From positions 2,852,139 to 2,916,138 of the forward strand of contig NZ_JAASRM010000001.1 in NCBI RefSeq assembly GCF_011761565.1: a stretch of DNA of 64,000 nucleotides. The letters run 5' to 3'. The stretch is from Rhizomicrobium palustre. GTDB lineage: Bacteria > Pseudomonadota > Alphaproteobacteria > Micropepsales > Micropepsaceae. Within the stretch, counting starts at the first letter, position 1. Each line of letters starts with the position of its first letter. Shown here in pieces: positions 38,101 through 45,037 of the stretch. The notes under the pieces were generated by a model. It did no database searches. It was not told the DNA's origin and saw nothing but the letters and a program-made list of their open reading frames with translations. The translations under genes and the position numbers were made by a program.

Positions 38101-38862
38101 ATCCTCAATCTCACCATCTCCTCGCCGGGGCAGATTTTCGTGCGCGGGCGCGGCCTTGAAGCAGAATTCGAAGGCGATCTGAAAATTGGCGGCACCTCCA
38201 CTGCGCCGCAAGTCTCTGGCGGGCTGGAGCTTCGCCGTGGCACCCTGGCGCTCGCGGGCGCCTCACTCACCTTCCAGTCCGGCTCCATCAGCTTCAATGG
38301 CCAAGCCCTTCGTAAGCGGCTAGACCCCAGCCTTAATCTCGTGGCCCAGAGCCAGTCCAATGGCATCACTGCGACCCTTAAGATCACCGGCACAGCCTCC
38401 CAGCCGAAGCTGGAGCTGAGCTCGTCGCCGCAATTGCCGCAGGATGAAATCCTCGCCCAGCTCCTGTTCCAGCAGAGCGCCAAATCGCTCTCGGCGATGC
38501 AGCTTGCCAGCGTGGCCCAGGCTGCGGCGACCCTTTCCGGCGGAGGCGGGGGATTTGATCCGGTCGGGACCATGCGCCAAAGCCTGGGGCTCGATCGGCT
38601 CGCCGTCGGCAGCAGTCAGGAGACCTCCGGCGGCACTGGCAGTACCACCATCGAGGCCGGTAAATACGTGCTGCGCAACGTTTATATCGGCGCCAAGCAG
38701 GACCTTTCCGGTGGCACCAAGGCGCTGGTGCAAGTGGATATCACCAAGCATTTGAAGGCCCAAGCCCAGGTCAACACGGGCCCGCGGGCGGCTACCACCA
38801 CCTCCACGCCCATGCAGGATAATGGCGATAGCATTGGCTTGTCCTATCAGTTCGAGTATTGA
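35164..38862 (+). CDS. tamB: TamB, periplasm-spanning translocation and assembly protein
   Basis: 1232 residues. An N-terminal membrane anchor (WAAVVVAGLLAALAVFLLFC) is followed by a very long, repetitive beta-rich region typical of the AsmA/TamB superfamily (taco-shaped groove), and the conserved DUF490 domain over the last ~330 residues (LSGQVNVQRGNINIPEKF, GLELRRGTLALAGASLTFQS, LRNVYIGAKQDLSGGTKALV), ending FEY. Partner of TamA; translationally coupled to it by a one-base overlap. Confidence 0.94.
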   Translation: MRFEWQTWLRWAAVVVAGLLAALAVFLLFCFYTPPGHRVVASLVQSLSGETVAIKGLSGSLPNHLSATEVELRDAQGPWLKIEGVKLDWKALGALTGHIRISHLHAARVTVLRRHVAAPSTSTSTTEIEIADISLPHVELRQGLLRKAAVLSGAGSLHYASRHDLSADLSIRRLDAEGRYDVHAVIERDIAKGTIAISEAGDGIIGGLIGLPDLGPVTMNARAAAQGSANTLRLSFSADLLNIFAGGTIDLAKEEAALDFSAVAPDMHPSPSLSWGVISARGHLHGGFAAPDIDASLRIARLSVSGTRMEEVRATVTGSAGKANLHLIATGLTLPGETAPVFASAPVDITAHAELGEATRPIEFVLSHPLLRLSGEAMTKAPISAKLSLVVPSLGGLAPLTGTKLDGAADFALDVKQAAANTELALKGTIATQGDSTPAKLLGKAKLEATASLGATGNVMMRAKLQGAAVKAEIAGSQNTGKQSFTGEAALSDLSRLASTLVGSLNLRGSLTGQSGDAKLVLNGSALAAPKGMARQSITLAAEASGLPKLKAANLRVSGRFSGAPVSLKADVTPMGQTGMTVRLTDASWRSLRAQGTMAFTGKTPAGGVRLSVARLADLAPLTGMPLSGSVEARADLGNGNAALRAAGTNIAVGENKIGRIEIGGTIASLQQSPVFGLTISVPQLATPQVAGAATLRLSGPLTALSANLETQLTAADGQYFTVSADALADTAAKHVTISRFNGVWKDQRVTLAQPATLDYANGLKFAASFIEGKAVSVSFVGFVPSNPRQSMNVRATGSADLAVIGSSLSSIGQSVRGKLAMDVTITGTADKPNIVGQATLTGAQFQDYTRGLSLTGIEAVAEAQGPSIRLTKFTAKAGPGNITGSGTIDLAAPGRPVDIAFKASNARPMSSDLLTATINSDLKLEGNLSDRLTLSGQVNVQRGNINIPEKFASEVATLNVRRTRQPQAAPPAQTAVPIILNLTISSPGQIFVRGRGLEAEFEGDLKIGGTSTAPQVSGGLELRRGTLALAGASLTFQSGSISFNGQALRKRLDPSLNLVAQSQSNGITATLKITGTASQPKLELSSSPQLPQDEILAQLLFQQSAKSLSAMQLASVAQAAATLSGGGGGFDPVGTMRQSLGLDRLAVGSSQETSGGTGSTTIEAGKYVLRNVYIGAKQDLSGGTKALVQVDITKHLKAQAQVNTGPRAATTTSTPMQDNGDSIGLSYQFEY

Positions 38863-38891
38863 CGGGCGGGAGTTTTGCTCGCCGGTTAAGG

Positions 38892-39371
38892 ATGAAGAAG
38901 CCTGCTGTTCTGTTCGTCTGCCTTGGCAATATCTGCCGCTCGCCTCTGGCAGAGGCTGCCTTTCGCGAAGAGGCGGCCCGTCTGGGGCTGGAGGTGGAGG
39001 TCGATTCAGCAGGCATTGGTGGCTGGCATGCCGGCGAGCCTCCGGATCGCCGGGCCATCGCCGTAGCACGCCGCCATGGGGTGGACATCTCGCACTACCG
39101 TGCCCGCAAGGTGCTGGAAGAGGATTTCCGCCGCTTCACGCATATTCTCGCGCTCGATCATGAGAACCTTGCCGCCTTGAAGGCGCTGCGTCCGCAAGAT
39201 GGCGGCGCTGAACTTCGCCTTCTGCTCGATTATGTGCCGGGCCGTGAGGGCGAAGCGGTGGATGATCCCTGGTATGGTCCCGCTTCCGGCTTCGAGATCA
39301 CTTGGTCGGACGTGAGTGAAGCCGCGAAAGGCCTTGCCCAGTCCTTGAAGAAGGCAGCGAAGCAGCCGTGA
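38892..39371 (+). CDS. Low-molecular-weight protein tyrosine phosphatase
   Basis: 159 residues with the P-loop VCLGNICRSP (catalytic Cys, then five residues and Arg) and the general acid motif DPWYG. Dephosphorylates phosphotyrosine; in bacteria often linked to exopolysaccharide kinases, but none is near. The ATG at 38892 begins MKKPAVLFVCLGN; a start at 38859 would overlap the tamB end and add an unconserved 11 residues. The stop overlaps the next gene by GTGA, suggesting a tamA-tamB-phosphatase-kinase transcript. Confidence 0.93.
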   Translation: MKKPAVLFVCLGNICRSPLAEAAFREEAARLGLEVEVDSAGIGGWHAGEPPDRRAIAVARRHGVDISHYRARKVLEEDFRRFTHILALDHENLAALKALRPQDGGAELRLLLDYVPGREGEAVDDPWYGPASGFEITWSDVSEAAKGLAQSLKKAAKQP

Positions 39372-40174
39372 GCGATCTGGGCGACAAGGCAGCGAAGCTT
39401 CTGGGCGGTGAGCTTGCTCATGAAAGCTCCTTGGGCGGAGGATCCCTGTCGAGTCTTGTCCGCATCGTGCTTGCGGATGGACGCGAAGCCATCGTGAAGG
39501 CCGGCCCATCGCCGCTCACCGAAGCTCGCATGTTGGGGGCGATCAAAGCGGCAGGCGTTCCCGCGCCCGAGGTTTTGGCACTCAACGGCGAAATGCTGGT
39601 GCTCGAGGTTCTGGACAATGACGGCGGGCTTGGCGCGGTCTGGGCCGAGCTCGGCGGACATTTGAAGCATCTTCATGCGAGCCAAGGCACGCGTTACGGC
39701 TGGACCGAGGATTACGCCTTCGGTCCCATTCCGATCGTCAATCGCTGGAATGATGATTGGCCGGCCTTCTGGGCCGAGCATCGCCTTCTCTGTCACCTGC
39801 GGTATGTCGGAACCAGCATGGTGCGCCGGCTCGAGACGCTTTGCGATGACTTGTCGAACCGCTTGCCCACATCGCCTGCGCCGTCGCTGCTGCATGGCGA
39901 TTTATGGGGTGGCAATGTGCTGGTATCTGGCGGAACGGTCAGTGGGCTGATTGATCCGGCCTGCTATTACGGCCATGGCGAAGTCGATATCGCCATGCTG
40001 ATGATGTTCGATCAGCCGGGCGCGCTGTTCTTTTCGCGCTATGGCAAGCTGGAGCCGGATTTTGAGGAGCGTTTGGCGATTTATCGCTTGTGGCCAGCGC
40101 TGGTGCATTTGCGCCTGTTTGGCAGCGGCTACCGCGCTTTGGTGGAACGGCTTTTGACCGAACTCGGTGTATAA
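39368..40174 (+). CDS. Fructosamine/ketosamine-3-kinase family protein
   Basis: 268 residues of the fructosamine kinase family (aminoglycoside phosphotransferase fold). Kinase marks: catalytic loop LLHGDLWGGNVL and metal motif LIDPACYYGHGEVDIAML. Family members phosphorylate ketosamines on glycated proteins, which then fall off (deglycation). The pairing with a low-molecular-weight tyrosine phosphatase is widespread in bacteria and suggests a phosphorylation/dephosphorylation pair in protein repair; this is an inference. GTG start, GTGA overlap with the previous gene. Confidence 0.9.
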   Translation: MSDLGDKAAKLLGGELAHESSLGGGSLSSLVRIVLADGREAIVKAGPSPLTEARMLGAIKAAGVPAPEVLALNGEMLVLEVLDNDGGLGAVWAELGGHLKHLHASQGTRYGWTEDYAFGPIPIVNRWNDDWPAFWAEHRLLCHLRYVGTSMVRRLETLCDDLSNRLPTSPAPSLLHGDLWGGNVLVSGGTVSGLIDPACYYGHGEVDIAMLMMFDQPGALFFSRYGKLEPDFEERLAIYRLWPALVHLRLFGSGYRALVERLLTELGV

Positions 40175-40175
40175 A

Positions 40176-40207
40176 GCGCGACCCGGCTGGGGGAAACCGG
40201 GTCGCGC
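40176..40207. terminator. Bidirectional terminator
   Basis: A perfect 11-base stem (GCGCGACCCGG with CCGGGTCGCGC) and a 10-base loop exactly between the convergent kinase gene and the porin gene. Pyrimidine-rich tracts are weak on both sides. Confidence 0.65.
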
Positions 40208-40214
40208 CTCTTAC

Positions 40215-41891
40215 CTAGAGCGCAAGCTGGAACCGCATGGCTAGCGTACTCAGCTTTTGCCCACCATTAACGGCAGCGAGGGAGGGGGCTGCTGCCGTCG
40301 TCACGGCCGCCGGGGCTTGCAGCCGTGAAACATCGATATACTGATAATCCAATGCGAGCTTGATGTTGGAGTTGGGGTACCAGTTGACGCCCAAGGTCAG
40401 GATCTTCTGATCGCCGCCGCGCACCGTATTGTAATAGGTGTAGGTCTTCGCGGTGGAGGTCCAGCCGGTTACGATGTTGGCCGGATCATCCTTGTGGCTG
40501 TTGAGGTTGAGTTCGCTGAAGCGCGCCGCGACTTCAAACGCGCCCCAGGTGCCATCCTTCAACGAGAAAGGCTTGGAGGGCTTGGGCGCGGTGAAGGAGC
40601 CGGTCGCCGCGTTATAGCTGCGGCTTTCGCCGGTCAGCATATAAGCCGCCTGCACGTACCAGCCGTTGAAGCTGTTGCTCGAGGGCGTGACCGTCTGCAC
40701 GGAAGACGTCGAGGCCGCGCTGAAGACATTGTAGGCAATTCCGGCGCGCTTGACGTAATAGCCGTAATAGCCCGCCTGTCCGTAGAAGGCGCCCCAATTT
40801 CCAGCCGTTTCCAGGCCCCAGCTTGAAACATGGCTGGCGCTCAGGGCGCCGGTGCTTACGAGCTGCGTGCCGTTCGAATCGACCGAGAATTCCGGCACAT
40901 CGGCAAAGGCATAGCTGCCCTTGGCGGTGGCGCCCGGCGTGGTGGAGAGAGAGGCCGCGCCGCCCGGAACCAGATTCGGAAGGTTGAAGACGGTGAGGGC
41001 GTTGGCGCCCACGATCCAATGCGCATGTTCGTTGGAGATCGGCAGATAGGAGATGCGGCCCGAAACCGCCGTCTGCTCATCATAGTTCGGAACCGCGGTG
41101 GCGCCCATCGCGCCATAGGCCTTGGCACCATCGCCGAGCTTGTTGCCCGTCAAAGACAGGGCGCCGAAGACGCGTTGGCCAGTGTAGAGTACGCTGATGC
41201 CTTCACGGCCTTCAGAGCCCGCGATATTGCGCTGCAGATTCGAGGGTGAATTGCGTTCAAAGAAGATGAGATCGCCAGAAGTCGTCGAGTCTTCGATGTT
41301 GATCGGGGCGGGATAGGCGCCCACGCGGAACGACCACGGCGCCAGCCCATCATATTGCATATAGGCATAAAGCACCTTGCCGGGCGTTTCGGTGGTGGCA
41401 CCGCCGAAATCATAGAGGAAGTAGTAGTTCCAATCGCCGAACACCTTGCCTTGCAGACCCAAGAAGACGCGGCGCAGGTTGGTGCCGCTGCCGAGATCGG
41501 GGCCATAGGCGGTGGGCAGGCTCTGCGCAGAGCGTTCCTGCATGTAGTAGCCGGCATCGACCTGCAAAAGGGCACGCAGATTGGCGCTGAAATTTCCGTC
41601 TTGCGAGGCCACTGTCAGCCGCCCGCCAGCGATAGAGGTCTTCGGCGCCTGAGACTGCTGTTTCTTCACTTCGGCCTGGAAATCGGCCTGGCTCTTCTTC
41701 ACAGCTACCGCTTCAGCTTTGGCGGCGTCCTGCTGCTTGGCGGAATCGTCCTTAAGCTGCTGCAGTTCTTTGGTGAGAGTCTTGATCTGCTCTTCCATCG
41801 ATTGAATGCGCGCATCAGCCGGAGCGGCCAGAGCGGCGCTGCTGGTACTGGCCAGTAACGCGGCCGCAAAGATGGTGGAGACGGTCTTCAT
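40215..41891 (-). CDS. OprP/OprO-like porin with N-terminal coiled coil
   Basis: 558 residues. Signal peptide (MKTVSTIFAAALLASTSSAA) and a coiled-coil region ~26-75 (RIQSMEEQIKTLTKELQQLK, rich in Lys/Gln/Ala), then a barrel of the phosphate-selective porin O/P family (VDAGYYMQE, RRVFLGLQGKVFGDWNYYFL, NWYPNSNIKLALDYQYIDVS) ending in FQLAL. The N-terminal coiled coil is typical of trimeric porins of this group. ATG 41891 has AAGGAA upstream. Substrate unknown; the relation to the second porin (63414-64000) is clear in the last ~200 residues. Confidence 0.88.
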   Translation of the reverse strand: MKTVSTIFAAALLASTSSAALAAPADARIQSMEEQIKTLTKELQQLKDDSAKQQDAAKAEAVAVKKSQADFQAEVKKQQSQAPKTSIAGGRLTVASQDGNFSANLRALLQVDAGYYMQERSAQSLPTAYGPDLGSGTNLRRVFLGLQGKVFGDWNYYFLYDFGGATTETPGKVLYAYMQYDGLAPWSFRVGAYPAPINIEDSTTSGDLIFFERNSPSNLQRNIAGSEGREGISVLYTGQRVFGALSLTGNKLGDGAKAYGAMGATAVPNYDEQTAVSGRISYLPISNEHAHWIVGANALTVFNLPNLVPGGAASLSTTPGATAKGSYAFADVPEFSVDSNGTQLVSTGALSASHVSSWGLETAGNWGAFYGQAGYYGYYVKRAGIAYNVFSAASTSSVQTVTPSSNSFNGWYVQAAYMLTGESRSYNAATGSFTAPKPSKPFSLKDGTWGAFEVAARFSELNLNSHKDDPANIVTGWTSTAKTYTYYNTVRGGDQKILTLGVNWYPNSNIKLALDYQYIDVSRLQAPAAVTTAAAPSLAAVNGGQKLSTLAMRFQLAL

Positions 41892-42249
41892 AGGGGCATT
41901 CCTTGCTGCTTTTGCGCGAAGGGGAATATTCCTGCGCGTCAACAAACTAGGAATGCAGGGGTTAATCAGTCTTTTAATTCAATGTGGAATAACCATTTCG
42001 ACGCATAGGTATTTTCAACTTCCGGTGTACTCCGTACCAGGATGAACACGCCTACCTGGGCACCTCTAAACGAGAGGGAAATGCGGGGCGCGAAATTTCC
42101 CTGCGGAGTTGAGATATCTATTTGAGATTGCGGCAATTTTGCTCAGTATACACCACTACGATAAACCGAAATTCAATTCTCGACCCTCATCCTGATGTCT
42201 GCTGCGAAGGGGCGGACCTGTCGCCAGCGCATTTTGGATTTGGGGACAG
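41892..42249. other. Divergent intergenic region between porin and chemoreceptor
   Basis: AT-richer than its surroundings and presumably holds both promoters. One inverted repeat is visible: AGGGAAAT at 42075-42082 and ATTTCCCT at 42095-42102. No EcfG box and no gene seen. Confidence 0.5.
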
Positions 42250-43794
42250 ATGCACACTTCCTTCGAACACCTGCCGGATTTCGATCTCGCGCGCCGTCTG
42301 CGCTATGCGGGAATCACCAGCGCCACGTCGCGATATCTAAAGCTGTTCTGGCCCGCCGCGCGTCTGGCGCTGCCGGGAATTCTCGACGCCTTCTATAAGC
42401 ATGTCGATTCCGAGCCGCATCTTGCCCGGCTCACCAGCGGACAGCAGACTCGCCTCAAAGGCGCGCAGGCCAAGCATTGGGAGAGGCTCTTTTCCGGCAA
42501 GTTCGACGAAAGCTATGTCCAGGGCGTGTATCGCGTTGGTCTGGCCCATAAGAAGATCGATCTGTCGCCGCGCTGGTACATCGCCGGTTATCAGTTCGTG
42601 CTCAACCGATTGGTACGCACCGCCATCATCACCTGGTTTTGGAATCCTTATCTTCTGTGGCGAACTCTAGAGGCCATCAATAAGGCGGTGATGCTCGACA
42701 TGGATCTGGCGATCTTCGCCTATCAGAATGCGATCGAGCAGGAGAAGCGCCATCAGGAAGAGGCCATTATCGCCAGTGTCGGCGTTGGTCTCAAAGCACT
42801 GGCACAAGGCGATCTCACCCATCGCGTCACCACAGAGCTCACCGGTCCTTTGGCGCAGCTCAAACTCGATTTCAATTATGCCGTTCCAGAGCTCGAAAAG
42901 ACGCTTGCGGCGCTGATCGGCAGCATCGATACGATTTCCACCGGCGCGCATGAGATTGAGCAGGCATCGAACGATCTGGCGCATCGCACCGAAAGCCAAG
43001 CGGCCAATCTCGAGGAAACTGCCGCGGCTTTCGAACAGATCGCCGCAACCTTGAATACCACCGCCCAGAACGCCGGTCGTGCCAGCGAGGTTGTCGTCAA
43101 AACGCGCTCCGCCGCCCAGCAAAGCGGAAAGATCGTCGAGGCCACGATTTCGGCTATGGGTGAGATCGAGCAATCCTCCAAGCAGATTACCGACATCATC
43201 GGTGTAATCGACGAGATCGCGTTCCAGACCAATCTTCTTGCCCTGAATGCGGGCGTGGAAGCGGCCCGTGCGGGCGATGCGGGCAGGGGCTTTGCCGTGG
43301 TGGCCTCCGAAGTGCGCGCTTTGGCGCAGCGCTCAAGCCAAGCTGCCAAGGAAATCAAATCGCTTATCGGCGCATCGAGCAACCATGTCGGCTCGGGCGT
43401 GAAGTTTGTCGGCCAATCAGGCGAGGCTCTGAAAGAAATCGTCGGGGAGATCATCGAGATTTCCTCGCTGGTCGCCGAGATCGCCGAAGCCACCAAGCAG
43501 CAATCGATCGGTATTCAGGAAATCTCCACCGCCATTTCGCAGATGGACCAGGTGACGCAGCAAAATGCCGCGATGGTCGAAGAATCAACGGCCGCCGCGC
43601 ATGCCTTGGCGGGCGAGGCCGATAATCTTTCGTCCCTGGTGGTCAAGTTCAATATCAGCCAGCATCAAGCCTCAAAGGCTGTTTCGCCGCAGTCTCAAGC
43701 CCATAAAGTGGTGTCCTTGCGCCCACGACAAGCCGGGCCTGCCGCTCTGGCGGCGCCGGTCGCCAGCGCGCGCGAAGACTGGTCCGAATTTTGA
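42250..43794 (+). CDS. Globin-coupled soluble chemoreceptor
   Basis: 514 residues without membrane spans. Residues ~1-165 are a sensor globin of the HemAT type with the probable heme-ligating His100 ([20 protein letters not shown]); ~170-225 a HAMP-like linker ([20 protein letters not shown]); ~230-480 a methyl-accepting signalling domain with the hairpin tip [20 protein letters not shown]. The last residues are DWSEF, resembling the pentapeptide (NWETF type) that tethers CheR and CheB. Probably an oxygen or redox taxis receptor. It stands directly before the che operon, as mcpA does in Caulobacter. Confidence 0.92.
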   Translation: MHTSFEHLPDFDLARRLRYAGITSATSRYLKLFWPAARLALPGILDAFYKHVDSEPHLARLTSGQQTRLKGAQAKHWERLFSGKFDESYVQGVYRVGLAHKKIDLSPRWYIAGYQFVLNRLVRTAIITWFWNPYLLWRTLEAINKAVMLDMDLAIFAYQNAIEQEKRHQEEAIIASVGVGLKALAQGDLTHRVTTELTGPLAQLKLDFNYAVPELEKTLAALIGSIDTISTGAHEIEQASNDLAHRTESQAANLEETAAAFEQIAATLNTTAQNAGRASEVVVKTRSAAQQSGKIVEATISAMGEIEQSSKQITDIIGVIDEIAFQTNLLALNAGVEAARAGDAGRGFAVVASEVRALAQRSSQAAKEIKSLIGASSNHVGSGVKFVGQSGEALKEIVGEIIEISSLVAEIAEATKQQSIGIQEISTAISQMDQVTQQNAAMVEESTAAAHALAGEADNLSSLVVKFNISQHQASKAVSPQSQAHKVVSLRPRQAGPAALAAPVASAREDWSEF

Positions 43795-44378
43795 GCGTGG
43801 AGACGGCGATGCGCGCATCTGGTTTGCCGCAGATCGGGGCGGGTGAGGCAGGCTTTCATGCTGTCTTCTGCGCTTCAGCGGATGGCCGGAACGCATTATT
43901 TAACGATTTAGGTACAAATACGGAGCATTCCTGCGCATTGTTTTTTCAAGCAAGCGGCAATGCCGCACAGCTTGCAAAAAAAGCCGCGGAGAATCAGCGC
44001 TTTCGTAAAGGCCTTAAGGGTTTGGTAACGCTGCTGGCACGCGAAAATTCGCGGCGAAAAAGTGTCTCGGTCCACCGCATTTTCCGCAAAACCGTCGCTG
44101 TGCGGCTTCGCATTAACAGCTTGGTATCAGAAATAGAGCAGTGTGAAAAAAATCAACAAGTCCCCTCGCATATCGCGGGAAAGGTGGAAGCTTTGACGTT
44201 GCGCACTCCAGTCCGTTCAGCAGCATTTTCATGCGAGCCCGCACGGCTGGTTACCCGCAACGCGAAGGCCTCCGTCGAATTCGCGGCGTTTTTGCGGAAA
44301 TCCGCCGACGCGCCGTCAATCTCGACGAATTTTTGACGATTACGAGGGAGAATAGGCGATGAACAAACAGGGGATTGT
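43795..44378 (+). other. Intergenic region before the che operon
   Basis: 584 bases. An open frame (ATG 43809 to 44336) would give ~175 residues, but codon third positions are AT-rich compared with neighbours and no domain is visible, so I do not call it a gene. At 44359-44394 a tiny frame (MNKQGIVWTSK) with a good ribosome site overlaps the start of the next gene; it could be a leader peptide. The che promoter must lie here, but I could not fix it. Confidence 0.4.
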
Positions 44379-44657
44379 ATGGACGAGCAAGTGACCTTGC
44401 CCCCCGTGGCGGATTTAACCGAGGCGGGCCCGCTGAAAGATCGCTTTTTGCAGGCGATCTCATCGGGCACGAGCCTTACGGTTGATGCTTCGGCGGTGCA
44501 ACGCGTGTCTTCTCCTTGTCTGCAGGTCCTTGTCGCAGGCAAGCAGTCGTTTGCGAAAGCAGGCGGCGCCTCTTTGACGATTACTGATCCTTCGGAAGCA
44601 TTTCGTGAGACCGCTTCGGTCCTCGGTTTGTTAGACGCACTAGAGCTGGGCAAATAA
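44379..44657 (+). CDS. cheX: STAS-domain protein, CheX of Caulobacter-type che operons
   Basis: 92 residues forming a STAS fold (LPPVADLTEAGPLKDRFLQA, LTVDASAVQRVSSPCLQVLV), similar to anti-sigma factor antagonists but lacking a clear phosphorylatable Ser in the usual place (SSPCLQ has two serines near it). Caulobacter and relatives have a STAS gene at this place between the receptor and cheY-I. Not related to the CheX phosphatase of spirochaetes despite the name. Function in chemotaxis unclear. Weak ribosome site GGGG six bases before the ATG. Confidence 0.8.
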   Translation: MDEQVTLPPVADLTEAGPLKDRFLQAISSGTSLTVDASAVQRVSSPCLQVLVAGKQSFAKAGGASLTITDPSEAFRETASVLGLLDALELGK

Positions 44658-44658
44658 C

Positions 44659-45027
44659 ATGGGTAAGACGATCCTCACGGTCGATGACTCGCGCACTATG
44701 CGCGATATGCTGCGGCTGGCGCTGAGCACGGCGGGACACAATGTCATCCAGGCGGATGACGGTGTTCATGGCGTGGAAGTGCTGGAAAATGCCGGCTTGG
44801 TCGATGTCATCATCACTGACATCAACATGCCCCGCATGGATGGCTACGGCTTTATCGAGCATGTACGCCGTGGCTCCGCCAATAAGGTGACGCCAATCCT
44901 GGTGCTCACCACCGAAAGCGAGCCGGCGAAAAAGGCCCGCGCCCGCGATGCCGGTGCTACTGGATGGATCGTAAAGCCATTCGATCCAGAAAAACTTCTC
45001 GCCGCAATTCGTCGGGTCTCGCCGTAG
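44659..45027 (+). CDS. cheY: Chemotaxis response regulator CheY-I
   Basis: 122 residues, one receiver domain: acidic pair in LTVDDSRTM, phospho-acceptor Asp in IITDINMPRMDGYGF, Thr in LVLTTESE, Lys in IVKPFDPEKL. It is one base from the cheX stop. One of three receiver proteins in the operon; which one binds the flagellar motor cannot be told from sequence. Confidence 0.95.
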   Translation: MGKTILTVDDSRTMRDMLRLALSTAGHNVIQADDGVHGVEVLENAGLVDVIITDINMPRMDGYGFIEHVRRGSANKVTPILVLTTESEPAKKARARDAGATGWIVKPFDPEKLLAAIRRVSP

Positions 45028-45037
45028 GACGTTGATC

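Noticed and set aside
43809..44336. Plus-strand frame of ~175 codons before the che operon
   Set aside because: AT-rich third positions unlike neighbours, no domain, many rare-looking residue runs; not enough to call a gene.
44379..44657. STAS protein considered as an anti-sigma antagonist of the general stress response
   Set aside because: Its place in the che operon matches Caulobacter cheX, and no RsbW/SpoIIAB-type kinase is nearby.
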